A stretch of 64,000 bases of DNA from positions 43,397,624-43,461,623 of the forward strand of contig CM055900.1 in the NCBI GenBank assembly GCA_029582155.1, in the 5' to 3' direction. The notes under the pieces were generated by a model. It was not told the DNA's origin, did not search any database, and saw only the letters and a program-made list of their open reading frames with translations. The position numbers and the translations under genes are program-made. The DNA comes from Panopea generosa (taxonomy: Eukaryota; Mollusca; Bivalvia; Adapedonta; Hiatellidae). Positions within the stretch are counted from its first letter, which is position 1; each line of letters starts with the position of its first letter. Of this stretch, positions 35,260-47,699 are shown one piece after another.

Positions 35260-35688
35260 ATGGCTGCCTACGTTCGACGTGTCCGAATTTTTCTGTATTT
35301 AGATGTGTTTTTACTATTGTTTTGTGTAACAAGCTCTTATGAAGCCAAAAATAAAAATGTACCGCGTGCCAAAAGAGCAGCCTTGAATCCTGGCCTTGCT
35401 GGTCATTTGCCAGACTCGGATAATAAAATAATTGGACAGGATGCTCTCAAACCAATACAAGATGGACAGCATGAAAATGGTGGTGTTAAATTCAACTTCC
35501 CCGGAGACCCACATGATGTCGTATTACGTAAAAAATTGGTTGGAAATGCAAGAGCGAAATCGCCTAAGAATATTATGTTGTCTGACCAACCTGCCTGCAA
35601 AGAAGATATTGAACGTTTATGCAGTGCTAATTCAAGAAGAAATAATATTCAAGTCCTTCATTGTCTCCAAGGGGATTTAGATATGGAG
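35260..35688 (+). CDS. GLG1: GLG1 (Golgi apparatus protein 1 / MG-160 / ESL-1), first coding exon
   Basis: Exon of 143 codons ending in phase 0 at donor GTAACT. The chosen ATG (35260) opens a signal peptide, MAAYVRRVRIFLYLDVFLLL then LFCVTSSYEA; an in-frame ATG 105 nt upstream (35155) would add an unlikely second hydrophobic leader. The middle is low-complexity and polar (PGLAGHLPDSDNK, GGVKFNFPGD). The end, ACKEDIERLCSA..NNIQVLHCLQGDLDME, is the start of the first GLG1 Cys-rich repeat, with the family spacing C..D..RLC..N..VL.CLQ. GLG1 is a type I Golgi membrane protein with about 16 such repeats that binds FGFs and E-selectin in vertebrates. Later exons were not found in the remaining 28 kb, so intron 1 probably fills the rest of the window. 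The start codon sits in a CAAGATGGCTGCC motif (YY1-like). Confidence 0.85.
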
Positions 35689-35783
35689 GTAACTACACAC
35701 TTAGAATTTAATTAAAATCATTTACACTTTGTTTTACCAAACACAGGCACTTGTTCCGAAAACCCTTTTTGTTTAGTTTAAAG

Positions 35784-35860
35784 TGACAGCGGTCAACAAT
35801 CCACGTACTAACCCCATACTTCATTGCTTAACTTCCAATACAGTCAGTGTACTTCATCCA
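35784..35860 (-). repeat. 5S rRNA-derived segment, copy 1
   Basis: On the plus strand CAGCGGTCAAC..ATCCA.GTACTAACC..TTGCTTAACTTCC resembles the complement of the 3' half of animal 5S rRNA (GCGGTCACCCATCCAAGTAC, GTTGCTTAACTTC). Far too incomplete to be a functional gene. Confidence 0.5.
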
Positions 35861-36068
35861 TATCGCTGTAAAAGCTAGCTTAACATCGATGCTGTTGTAA
35901 GTGACCTATGTACATTCACTACACTTTTCCCCTCTTTAACCTTAAGGGCTTAGCCCCAACTGCACAGCTTGTGGCTTCCCGCATTTCCTGGCCATATCCT
36001 GCCCCGTCCCAAGGAAAGAGAGATTAGTGCAGACGTAGGTTCCAAATTTAATCCTCATTGCCATTAAC

Positions 36069-36145
36069 GTGACAGCGGTCACCCATCCAAGTACTTACCC
36101 CGTACTTCTTTGCTTAACTACCAATACAGTCAGTGCACTTCATAC
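36069..36145 (-). repeat. 5S rRNA-derived segment, copy 2
   Basis: Closer to 5S than copy 1: GCGGTCACCCATCCAAGTAC followed by TTACCCCG and TTTGCTTAACTACC. Followed, as in copy 1, by ..ATACAGTCAGTG.ACTTCAT, so the two form one repeat unit about 285 bp apart. Confidence 0.6.
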
Positions 36146-36896
36146 ACACAGCAAGAACAATTTCTCAATTTGGACTGAGCTATTTGCTCAAAATAAATGG
36201 TTGGTTTGATTGTAACAAATGATTTGTTTGGGTCACTCAATTATAAACTGAGAATTGGCTAATTGATCAATACACTAACATGTTTATATTTTATACAACG
36301 ATCCATTCAGTCAGACAGTTTAGTTATAATACACGTCGGTGGAACGCTCAGTGTGATAAACAAGTGCTCAATAACTCATTGATATAACTGAAAGCTCATT
36401 GACATAAACAAGAGCTCATTGACATAAATGAGCGCTCATTGGCTCAATGCAGCTCACTCAATAGTGAGCGCATACTAGCTCAGTACTGTTGTAGCTCACT
36501 AGACTAGTCAGCTCAATATCATAAAACAAGTGCTCAGTGGCTTGTTATAAACCAGCATGTACAAACACCTATCTCATTAATGAGAGCTCACTAGCCCGCT
36601 GTCAATACTACAAGTGAACATTCATCAGGTTTAACCAGTCTATAGGTAGACACTGTCGAAAGAACCTGCAATGATAATTACAACAGCAGCTCAAATTGTT
36701 GAGTGAATCATTTGTATTATACAGCCAGGTAGTCCTTTCTAAACCCTATATTCTTATTTGTTTCTGCGATGTCTGGTAAATCGAGTACTGACATTTTTTT
36801 AGTCCGCATGGCTATTTCAGGCCCTTCCCCAAAATTTTTTCAAGCACTGGGGTAAGAATGCGGTGTAGGGGTCGGGTGCGATTTTTTTTCATTTTT

Positions 36897-39218
36897 AGCT
36901 CTACTGGCCAAAGGCCAGAAGTGCTTATGCAATTGCACGTTGGCTGTCATCTGTCGTCTGTTAGCAGCACTTTCTCTGAAACCACTAGGCCAATTAAACT
37001 GAAACTTCACATGCATGTTTTTGTTGCATAGGAGACTATACAGAAGATTTTTTTTTTCAATGTGAAATACAAGATGGCCGCCGTTACTAAAAATTGTCCA
37101 AAACTTAAAAAATCTTCTTCTCATGAATGGCCCAACAGATTTTCAAAATGTTTATGTAGTAATGATGACCAACTATAGTATTGCTAGATTTGTTCAAATG
37201 GTGTCCCTAGGGTTAAAAATGACCCTGCCCCGAGGGTTCAATTAGGGGATACATGCCATTATAATATTTTCTTCTTTTTTTTAAATGGAAATGATTTTGC
37301 CTATATCTTCAAAGAAGCATTGTTTGGTGAAGGAGGTTCAGATTTGTAAAAATGAATGGGTTCCACTATCTTAAGGGGTCAGGAGTGCCCCTAAAAGGGT
37401 ACAAATTTGGAATTACTAAAATCGTTTCCTTAAGAACCGGTATGTCAGATTTGTTCATAGTTTGCATAAATTATCGCTATGTGTAGGGATTTGATTGCAG
37501 ATACCAATTTAGGGGCTAAAATTTATAGGGGTCCTGGTAAGGGGACTTAGAATTTTACATAGGGATACTATGGGAAAACAGAAAATTCTCTTTTTCTTTC
37601 ATCTATTCTGAAACCATTAGGCCAATTAAACTGAAACTTCACATGCATGTTTCTGTTGCATAAAAGACTATACAGAAGATTTTTTTTTTCGATCTGAAAT
37701 TCAAGATGGCCACCATTACTTAAAATATTCCAAAACTTAAAAAATCTTCTTCTCATGAATGGCCCAACAGATTTTCAGAATGTTTATTTAGTAATGATGA
37801 CCAACTTTAGTATTGTTAGATTTGTTCAAATGGTGTCCCTAGGGTTAAAAATGACCCCACCCCGAGGGTTCAATTAAGGGACACGTGTCATTATATATAT
37901 ATATTTTTTTTTTTGTTAAATGGAAATGATTTTGCTTATATCTTCACAGAAGCATTGTTTGGTGAAGGAGGTTCAGATTTGTAAAAATGAATGGGTTCCA
38001 CTGTCTTAAGGGGTCAGGAGGGGCCCAAAAGGGTACAAATTTGGAATTACTTAAATCGTTTTCTTAAGAACCGGTATGTCAGATTTGTTAATATTTTGCA
38101 TAAATTATCACTATGTGTTGGGGTTTGATTGCAGATAAGAATTTAGGGGCTAAAATTTATAGGGGCCCTGAAAGGGAAATTAGAATTTTACATAGAGATA
38201 CTACGGAAAAATAGAAAATTCTCTTTTTCTTTCATCTATTCTGAAACAACTAGGCCAATTAAACTGAAACTTCACATGCATGTTTCTGTTGCATAGAAGA
38301 CTATACAGAAGATATATTTTTTTTATCTGAAATTCAAGATGGCCGCCGTAACTAAAAATAGTCCAAAACTTAAAAAATCTTCTTCTCATGACAGCCCAAC
38401 AGATTTTCAAAATGTTTATGAAGTAATGATGACCAACTTAAGTATTGTTGTTAGATTTGTTCAAATGGTGCCCCTAGGGTTAAAAAGGACCCCGCCCCGA
38501 GGGTTCAATTAGGGGACACATGTCATTATAATTTTTTTTTTTTTTTTTTTTTTAAATGGAAATGATTTTGCCTATATCTTCACAGAAGCATTGTTTGGTG
38601 AAGGAGATTCAGACTTGTAAAATGAATGGGTTCCACTGTCTTAAGGGGCCAGGAGGGCCCCCAAAAGGGTACAAATTTGGAATTACTAAAATCTTTTTTT
38701 TTAAGAACCGGTATGTCAGATTTGTTCATATTTTGCATATTTTATCCTTATGTGTAGGGGTTTGATTGCAGATAAGAATTTAGGGGCTAAAATTTATAGG
38801 GGCCCTGTAAGGGGACTTAGAATTTTACATAGGACTACTATGGGAAAACAGAAAATTCTCTTTTTCTTTCATCTATTCTGAAACCACTACGTCAATTAAA
38901 CTGAAACTTCACATGGATGTTTCTGTTGCATAGGAGACTATACAGAAGATATTTTTTTCGATCTGAAATTCAAAATGGCAGCTGTTACTAAAAATAGTCC
39001 AAAACTTAAAAGATCTTCTTCTCATGAACGGCCCAGCATATTTTCAAAATGATTATGTAATAATGATGACCAACTATAGTTTTGTTAGATTGTTCAAATC
39101 GTGTCCCTAGGGTTAAAAATGACCCTACCCTGATATTTCTATTGCATAGGAGAATTTCCAAAAGCATTATGGCCACTGTGAGTCAGTAGAGCATCTTCAG
39201 GACCTCTTGGGCCTATTG
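36897..39218 (+). mobile_element. Family-2 element with internal ~633-bp tandem array
   Basis: Begins TTTTT|AGCTCTACTGGCC and ends CAGTAGAGCATC..GACCTCTTGGGCCTATTG|TTT. The internal unit is repeated about 3.5 times: CTGAAACCA..AGGCCAATTAAACTG recurs with starts 36979, 37611, 38244 and 38881 (spacing 632, 633, 637). Each unit carries TTCAAGATGGCCGCC-type and AATCTTCTTCTCATGA motifs. Three minus-strand ORFs (MRRRFFKFW..) are the same repeat frame, not genes. Confidence 0.8.
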
Positions 39219-39596
39219 TTTAACTTAAAATGGAGTCCTTTTAGGTGTACATGGGTAAAAATATTGCACTAAAATTAAACATGCATTGTTATTTACATTT
39301 TTTTGTGTATTTTTTTGTGTAATTTTTCAAGTTAAACCAAAAAAAAAGAAATTTGATTTAACTTTTATTGTAATCTTTTAGGTTTAGATAACACCATTTA
39401 AAGTGTAAATCATTTATTATTATTTTTTGAACATATCAGCGTGCTCCTGCTTTCTGAACTGCTGTTGGATCGTAATGATTAATTTAGTATCATATTGCAT
39501 ATTGCCATGGAATTTTTATATTTATTTAATATTACTATTTTTGTCATCACATTCATCAATCTTTGCGCGCACAAAATGACCTATTTATGTGTCAAC

Positions 39597-39628
39597 GTGC
39601 CGTAAAACACCATTCATTCATTCATATT
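39597..39628 (+). repeat. SINE 3' tail with CATT repeats
   Basis: GTGCCGTAAAACACCATTC followed by ATTCATTCAT, as at the end of the repeat at 25986-26315. Confidence 0.5.
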
Positions 39629-41300
39629 AGAATTCTTAAAATTCCTTGATATTGTGTACCGAATAGACACAAGTGCCGTATTCTTTGCATATACAACTTT
39701 ATTTAAGATACAGTAATTGGGCATTCAACCATAGGATAGTCTAAAAATCTTAATAAAATGGTATTTTAATTTAAAAAGGATTCATTATGAATTCCACTTC
39801 AATTTAAATAATGAAAAACAAATAAACAGAAACGGTCTAATTTCAGCTAGATGTGCATATTTTCCAGGGCCTAAGGTAAAGTGTAGCCACAATTTTAACA
39901 AATCTGCGAGTGTAGATTTTTAGTTTCAAAGTTATTTTCACCGCAGATGCAATATTCCAATTTAGATTAATTAATAGACTTTGGTGTTTCTTTTTGTGCC
40001 AAAGAAATAAGCATTTGACACTATCTGACAAACAGCAGGAATACACGTGCAGTTATAATAATGGGTATGCCACCGAAGAGTTGAATCAACGTTTTTGCAG
40101 AATTTAATATCCATTTTTTTTATATATTCATATCCATAGCGGAGGATTAGTAAATGTATCCGATACGTCAAATATTGATATTTAATTGATGAAATGTATT
40201 TGAGGAAATAGCTTGTCTTATCTTGTGCTGTGATACATCATCTCGGCCTGATTAGCTCATACTTGTTAATAATTTATTCATGACCCAGAGTATGGTTTTC
40301 GTCACCTTTGGAGAGTCCACGGTTAGATAATTATTATAATTTGTCTCTATCATAATTCAGTGATCTAGATAAGGTGCATATTTGCGTAAATAAGCATTGA
40401 AATTGACAAAAAAAGCATTGAAAATAATATATGTGCGTACCGCTTTGCATAACCAATTGAATTTAAGCATTTCATTGGCGATCTTGTGCGTATAGTATTT
40501 TGAAAGACTGGGGTTTTCACAGCAGAAGTAGACACAGTGAAATAAACAAATATAAGGGAAGTAACTGCTATGTAAAACATAGTCTGGTTCCCTGACCTAT
40601 CCCGATAAAAATCGACTGTTTATTGGTAGATCAGGGAACCACACTAACTATATATATGAGTTATTTCCCGTAAATCATTGTCACTGAGATGCACATGGGA
40701 ACATATTGAGTATTTCTAAGTGTTTTAAAGAGGCCTGCTATAAACAAACCTGCATTACTTTAGCCGATTACTTTATCGTATTTATTATAAATGGCTTCGT
40801 CTGCTTCTGGCGTCGGAAGACGGAAAAAAAACACAACAGAAACCCAATCATTATCTGCTAACTTATTCCAGTTCTTTAAGAAAAACAATACTCTCAAAAG
40901 TGAGTTATTGATGCATGTATTACGAAGTCACAAAAAATAAACAAAAAATACATGGGAGGCAAGGTCAATAGAAATACCATTGAATCATGGAAAGTAAAAT
41001 TCCCATGGCTGATAATAAATAGAATTGAAGGCAACCTCAAATCTGTATTAAAGCAAACATTAACAGTGTCTGGTCAGAAGTAAAGGTAAATTTTGAAAAT
41101 ACTCTTTCAATTTCCATTTTAAGCATTGCGTTTTAATTTAGGGAGTAAAATAAGCATTTGGCCAAAAGTTGATCTGAAAATACTCTTTCAATTTTCATTT
41201 AAAGCATTGAATTTTAATTTAGGGAGTAAAAAAAGCATTTAGCCAAAAGCTTACCTGGAGCACTGATAATTATACAACAAGGACAAGAAGAAAGGGTATA
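39629..41300. other. Probable GLG1 intron; hairpin and unassigned exon candidate
   Basis: 40590-40634 forms a hairpin (TGGTTCCCTGACCTA / TAGATCAGGGAACCA). 40791-40899 is an exon-like open frame described in the findings. 41090-41250 has a ~105-bp direct duplication (GAAAATACTCTTTCAATTT). Confidence 0.4.
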
Positions 41301-41339
41301 CTGTAAACATGAGTGAGTTTGTACTTTCAAGAAGAACTG

Positions 41340-42010
41340 GGTCACTAACTGGCCATATTGGATTATTAATGTCAGTTATTGCTCTTGAAACATTAGAAAA
41401 TGCACCATTTGACCGTGTGCACTATAGCACCAGCATTTTTCATTTGATTCTTACAATACTTACACAGTAGTTATCTCTGACAAGTTCTTGAACTGGCCAA
41501 ATCCAAATATTAATGTCAGTTATGGTCCTTGAAACAATGCACTATTTGACCTTGTATGCACTCTAGCACCTACATTTTTAATTTGATTTTAACTAAACTT
41601 GCACAGTAGCTCATATTATCTTGGACAAGTTTTTGAACTGGCCAAATGGGGTAATATGGCCTTTGAATCATCAAAAAATTGCATTATTTGACTTTGTGTG
41701 CATCTAGCACTTGCAGTTTTTATTTAATCTTTGACAGACTTACACAGTTATTTTGTTACCGTAATATATTGAACGAGTTGTTGAACTGACCAATTGGATA
41801 AATATTGTCAGAGTTATGGCCCTTGAATTGTCAAAAATTGTATGTATTTGATGTGTGTAAACTTACGCAGTTGTTATTTAACCATAATATCTTGGACAAG
41901 TTCTTGAACTGGCCAAATTGGATAGTTAATGTCAGGTGTTATGGTCCTTGAATCAACAAAAATTGAATTTTATGAATTTATGTACACTCTAGCACCTGCA
42001 AAATTGCCTT
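41340..42010 (+). repeat. Tandem array, ~125-147-bp unit, about five copies
   Basis: Units are marked by ACAAGTTCTTGAACTGGCCA-type phrases near 41480, 41626, 41773 and 41896, together with GTCAGTTATGG.CCTTGAA and TCTAGCACCT. Confidence 0.75.
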
Positions 42011-42549
42011 GTTTGGTAGTCTCCTCTGTGAGCGATTTAGGGCCATCGTTGCCCTCTTGTATTATGACCTCATGGATGGGGACTTTTTTTTTTTTAATTG
42101 TTTTCATCCATTGAGGTCATAAAGAAATGTAATGGGGAACAATTGAGATGATTTCAGATTCTTACCATAGGTGGTTCTTTCATGCAGATATCATTTTCTG
42201 ATCACTCAGAGATATTTTCTTTTTGGAAACATACTCTTTCTTACGTCATTGTGAAAAATACATTTATAAGTAATAAATATGTGTCCTATGAAAGCAGAGT
42301 TTGAGATCATAAACAATAAAGATTTTTTGTTGAAATACTGTTTGTTAAATATCATCCTAGATATTAAAAGATATGTGATGTGGGGTTACTTAAAACAAAG
42401 ATTTACCATTTACTTTGTTATTTTTACAAATATTTAATCAAGTCATTAACACAATAACTGTAATGTGATGTTACAATGTGACATACATGACAATATTGAC
42501 ATTTTAATACCTACATGAACAGAATGATAAAAAAAGTACCTACGTACCG

Positions 42550-44430
42550 ACCCTGTTTTTTTTAGTTCATCTGAGCTCAGGATCAGCTATTGTGATCTAC
42601 CTTTATCTGTTGTCCGTCATTAACTTTTGCTTCAAACGTCTTCTCTGAAACCACTTGACAGATTTACACCAAATGTATATATGTGTGAAGCTTTCTTACA
42701 CAAAGCTCACAAGTGTATTCAAATGATGACAGGGGTCAAATTTAGTCCTGTCCTAGGGGTTTATCAATATTTTTTTTCGAATTTAAAAAATCATTGATAT
42801 TTGACCATATTTTATCATCTGATGAGCTTCTTTCAAGTTTATTCAAGCCATGACTCTAGGGCAAAATTGGCCCCACCCCGGGGACATGTCAGTTTAACAT
42901 AAGGAAATTTCATTCAAAAGCTTCTCAAGAACCGTCCAATCAAATTGGTTCATATTTGGAATAAATGATCCCTATGACTAGGAGCTTGAAAATTGTTCAA
43001 ATAAAGGGCCTAGGATTGATTGTGATTCAGTTAGGGGACTTGTATTTTTACATAGGAATACTATGGGAAAACAGAAAATTCTGCTTTTCTGATCTATTTT
43101 AAGTATTATTTCAACTGTCTTCATGTCTGGAGCATTGCTTAGACACAGAGTTGAGGCAGGGTCCATTAAAGGAGATTTGATAAATATAGTTTACCAGCAG
43201 GGGCCAAAAAATGATAAAAATGTGAAATTTCAAAAATATTCTTCTTAAAAACTGATGAGCCATTTTTTTTTAATATTTGGTTTAAATGTCCCCTGTGAAT
43301 AGGGGTTTCAAAGTTGTTTAAATAAAGGGTTAGTTTATACTGGGGTCCTGTGGGGGGACTTTGATTTTTACCTAGGAATATTGTGGGAAAACAGATAATT
43401 CTGTTTTTCTCACTAATTTTATGCATTATTTCAGCTATCTTGAGGTCTGTTTAGTCATAACAGTTGTGACTGGATCCTTTTAAGGGGATTTAATATCCAC
43501 AAGGGTTCAGCAGGGGCCCAAAAAAGGATAAAATGGTGACAAGTCAAAAATCTTGTTTATTATCTCCCTTTATTTTACTTTATTTCTCAAAAAATCATCT
43601 TCTGAAGAACTGTCAAGCTGAATTTGTTCACATTTCATTTAAATGATCCTTATGAGTAGGGGTTTCATGTTTGTCCAAATGAAGGGGCTAGGATATATTA
43701 GGGTCCAGTAAGAGGACTTTGATTTTCACATAGAAGTACTACCTCTTTTTATTAATTATTTTAGGAATTATTTAATCATCCTGAGGTCTGGAGTATTGTT
43801 TAGTCATTACAGCTGACCTGATACTTTTAAAATGCTTTTAATATCCATAAAAGGCCAACAGGGACCAAAAAAAGGGATAAATGGTGATTAGTCATCTTTA
43901 TTACCTCCCTTTATCTTTTATTATTTTTTCTGTTCATTAAGTCAGTATGTATAGTTTTTAAAAAAAAAATTCTATCATATAAAAAGTCAATTATAGTATT
44001 GAAGTAAATATATAAATAAAATTAGTGGATAAAATTTCCAAGAGTTAAATGAATCCCCGCATTTTAAAGTAACTGTCTACCAAAACATAACATCATACTT
44101 TTCTGATATTGCTGATGTAATCTTGTCAAAATATCTAGTTCAAAGTGCAAGGGTAAAACTTGTTCATATATAAAACAGTTCTGATGTCTGAGGGTTTTTT
44201 TTATTATCAGATACAAGTATGTAATGAGTCTGCTTGAAATTTGGGATAAGGGATCATTGGAGTACAGTAGTGTGACTTCCACTTTACATTGAAATGTTAT
44301 GAGAAAATAGATAATACTCATTTGTCTCATCTATAACTATAAAAAGTTAAGGCACTTAGTCCGTACAAAATTTGAAAGGAAGTGTGTGACATATGAAGCC
44401 AGAGGAGCGACTTAGCCCATCTTGGGCCTC
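42550..44430 (+). repeat. Family-2-related diverged repeat with tandem blocks
   Basis: Three to four blocks carry AATGATCC.TATGA.TAGG, GGGGACTTTGATTTTTAC and GGAATACTATGGGAAAACAG. It ends AGAGGAGCGACTTAGCCC..TTGGGCCTCTTGAG, a version of the family-2 3' end. Similar blocks occur at 46975-47690. Confidence 0.6.
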
Positions 44431-45089
44431 TTGAGTTTGTTTTTTTGACATGCCAGCAAAAAACAGTTTTTTTGCCTAATTGCCTGTATTTGGTTACAAT
44501 GAAAATAACTAGCTAACCATTTATTTCTCGATTTATTTGACAATTTTTATTGCAAATGTAATGAATATGAACTGAATTTGAATAAAAGGTTTCTCTGCTA
44601 GGTACAGCATCATTCTCCCATAAAGAGATTGTCCTAAAATTAACATCGATCTGAATGTCTGGATCTCTGGCAATATCTGTCAATTTTTAACTGTGGAAAA
44701 AGTGGTCTTCTGTCCTTGTGCTTAATGCATACCTTCTCCAAGATCTTTAGAAGTTTAAAAAAATATTTGCATTAAACTTAGCAAAAAAGGTAGACGTTTT
44801 AGTGCCATGAATAAGAAATACTTAAAAATATACATCAAGTTTCAAGTCATTGATGGCTGTGAAACGCAGCAGCTTATTACATGTGAGAGATTTAACCTTA
44901 AACAGAAATATGAATTATACAGTAAAAAATTGGGTGGTTTTGCCGCAAGTCAGTTTGATTGATTGATTGAATATTTAAAGTCATTTTTATGCCATCAAGG
45001 GCTAACAGTTGGCAAAAATCAACTGGCGTACGCCGTCGTTTTTTTTTTTAAAAGAGTAGATCTGCCATTGATACAAGTTTGCGCATAGT

Positions 45090-46470
45090 AAAATTGTTTC
45101 ACCTTAAAAAGAGTCTGAATGATGACAAGCCGTTTTTAAGTGCTGTCTATTTTTAGAATAGGAATTTCTTTTTAAGTTTACCTCTCGAATTAAAAAATCG
45201 ATTCTGTCACATTTTGGTGGATTTGACATACAAAACCATTCGGATTTCATTTATTTATGATAATGAAATGCTTTTTTATCCATTTTATTTAATTTTATTT
45301 TTAAGACATTTATAGCGTTTTTAGCTCTACTGGCCAAAGGCTAGAAGTGCTTTTGGATGGCACATTGTCCATCGTCTGTCGTCTGAAACCACTGGGCCAT
45401 TTGAACTGAAACTTCACATGGAGATTTCTATTGCATAGGAGACTATACAGAAGATTTTTTTTTTTCGATCTGAAATTCAAGATGGCCACCGTTACTAAAT
45501 CTTCTTCTCATGAACGGCCTAACAGATTTTCTAAATGTTTATGTAGTTATGATAACTAACTATAGGTTTGTTAGATTTGTTCAGATGGTGTCCCTAGGGC
45601 TAAAAATGACTGCGCTCCGAGGGTTCAATTAGGGGACACATGTAATAATATTTTTTTATTTTTTTTAGAAAATGGAAATGATTTTGCCTATATCTTCACA
45701 GAAGCATTGTTAGGTGAAGGAATTATTTTTTTTTTGTCATTTATTCTGAAACCACTATGCCAATTAAACTGAAACTTCACATGGATATTTCTATTGCATA
45801 GGAGACTACACAGAAGACTTTTTTTTTCTATCTAAAATTCAAGATGGCCGCCATTACTTAAAATAGTCCAAAACTTAAAAAATCTTCTTCTCATGAACGG
45901 CCCAACAGATTTTCAAAATGTTTATGTAGTAATGATGACCAACTATAGTTTTTTTAGATTTGTTCAAATGGTGTCCCTAGGGTTAAAAATGACCGCGCCC
46001 TGAGGGTTCAATTAGGGGACACATGTCATTATAATAATATTTTTTTTTAAATGGAAATGATTTTGCATATATATCTTCACAAAAGCATTGTTAGGTGATG
46101 GAGGTTCAGATTTGTAAAAATGACTGGGTTTCTCTGTCTTAAGGGGTCAGGAGGGACCCCAAAAGGGTACAAATTGGGAATTACTTATATTGCTAAGATG
46201 GCCACCATTACTAAAAATAGTCCAAAACTTAAAAAATCTTCTTCTCATGAACGGCCCAACAGATTTTAAAAATGTTTATGTAGTAATGATGACCAACTAT
46301 AGGTTTGTTATTTTTGTTCAAATGGTGTCCCTAGAATTAAAAATGATCCCGCCCTGATGTTTCTATTGCATAGGAGAATATCAAAAAGTGCTATGGCCAC
46401 TTTGAGTCAGTAGAGCATCCTCAGGCCCTCTTGGGCCTATTGTTTTCCTGATATATTCCCTTTTAGAGCT
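45090..46470 (+). mobile_element. R5 copy 4 interrupted by a family-2 element (45323-46442)
   Basis: R5 runs to TTTATAGCGTTTTT, then AGCTCTACTGG starts at 45323. The inserted element ends GGGCCTATTG at 46442 and R5 resumes with TTTTCCTGATATATTCCC. This fixes both ends of the inserted element and shows insertion inside a T tract. It contains two partial internal units (starts near 45386 and 45749). Confidence 0.8.
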
Positions 46471-46560
46471 TACCAACCAAATTTATTCATATTTGGTATT
46501 AATGATCCCTATAGGAATACTATGGGAACACATGAAATTATATTTTTCCCGTCCAATTTT

Positions 46561-46943
46561 AGCTCGCCAGGACCAAGTCCAAGGAGAGCTATTGCCATGA
46601 CCCTGGCGGCGTCGGCAGCATCTGCAGACACCCAGGTTAAACTTTTGCATTTAGTTGCGTTTAAGATATCTTTGCAGCCACTCATTGGATGTGAATGAAA
46701 CTTCGCATGTTTATTCACCATCATATGTGTTCACCATCATAAATGGAAGACACAAAGACAAGAACCATAACTCGAGGTTGCATTTTGGCAAAGTAATGGC
46801 CATTTTGGACTTAAATTTTTCATCTGTAGACACCCAGGTTAAATATTTGCGTTTAGTTTTGGTGTTTGCCTCCAATCTCAATCTTTGCATTGGTGGTGAG
46901 TTTTATCCCATCGGCGAGCTTTGTTGTCTTCTGACAACTGTTA
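46561..46943 (+). mobile_element. Complete family-1 (AGCTCGC-type) element
   Basis: Left junction CCAATTTT|AGCTCGCC, right end GGCGAGCTTTGTTGTCTTCTG then ACAACTGTTA|TTATTGC. The internal GGCGAGCT is the inverted copy of the start, and GTTGTC-TTCT-GACAAC is a 3' hairpin. It is inserted in the tandem-block repeat that continues at 46944. The plus-strand ORF of 112 codons over it is a repeat artefact. Confidence 0.75.
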
Positions 46944-47699
46944 TTATTGCAATCATATTGTTGTCTGAAGCATTGTTTAGTCATAACAGTTGAGACTGGG
47001 TCATTTAAAGGGAATTTAATATCTATAAGAGGCCAACTGGGGTCCAAAAAAGGGAAAAACAATTTGAAATTTCAAAACATCTCATGAACTGATAAGCCAA
47101 ATTCATTCATATCCTGCATGAACAATCGTTATGGGTAGGAAATCTTTGTTCAAATGAAGGAGCTTGGATAGATCAGTAAATTCTATTTTCATCATCTATT
47201 TTGGGAATTATTTTTTATCATCTTGAGATCTAGAGTATTGTTTAGTCAAATCAGTTGAGATTGGATTCTTATAAGGGTCTTTTATATCCACAAGGGGCCT
47301 GCAGGGGCCCAAAATGGGATATAATTGGGAATTTTCAGAAACTTTATTCTCTGAAACTGACTAACCAAATTTATTTTTATTAAGTGTTAGTGATCTCTAT
47401 GGATAATGTTTTCAAGTTTGTTTACATAAAGGGGCTAGTGTTTATTGGGGCCCAGTTTGATTTTTACATAGGAATACTATGGGAAAATAGGAAAATTGTT
47501 GTTTCTCAGTTATTTTTAGTTTTTTATTTCAAACATTTTAATGTCTGGGGCATTGCTTAGTCTCTACATTTGAGACTGGGTCCTTTTATGGAGATTTAAT
47601 ACACATTAAGGTCAGCAGAGACACTACTAAAAGGGATTGAAATATGAATTTTTAAAAAAAAATCTCAAGAACAAATCAGTCAAATTTGTTCATATTTCA

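Larger units (their letters stand above)
35689..36896 (+). other. GLG1: GLG1 intron 1, first part
   Basis: Contains two 5S-derived segments (35784-35860, 36069-36145) and a GCTCATTGACATAAA-type short tandem region at about 36340-36545. Confidence 0.5.

Noticed and set aside
35314-35680. ORFs on both strands overlapping the GLG1 exon
   Set aside because: Shadows of the GLG1 frame, which has signal peptide and Cys-repeat support.
36069-36145. Functional 5S rRNA gene
   Set aside because: Only part of the 5S sequence is present and it is diverged.
36840-38410. Three similar minus ORFs starting MRRRFFKFW as a gene family
   Set aside because: They sit in the same phase of the 633-bp tandem unit and are translations of a non-coding repeat.
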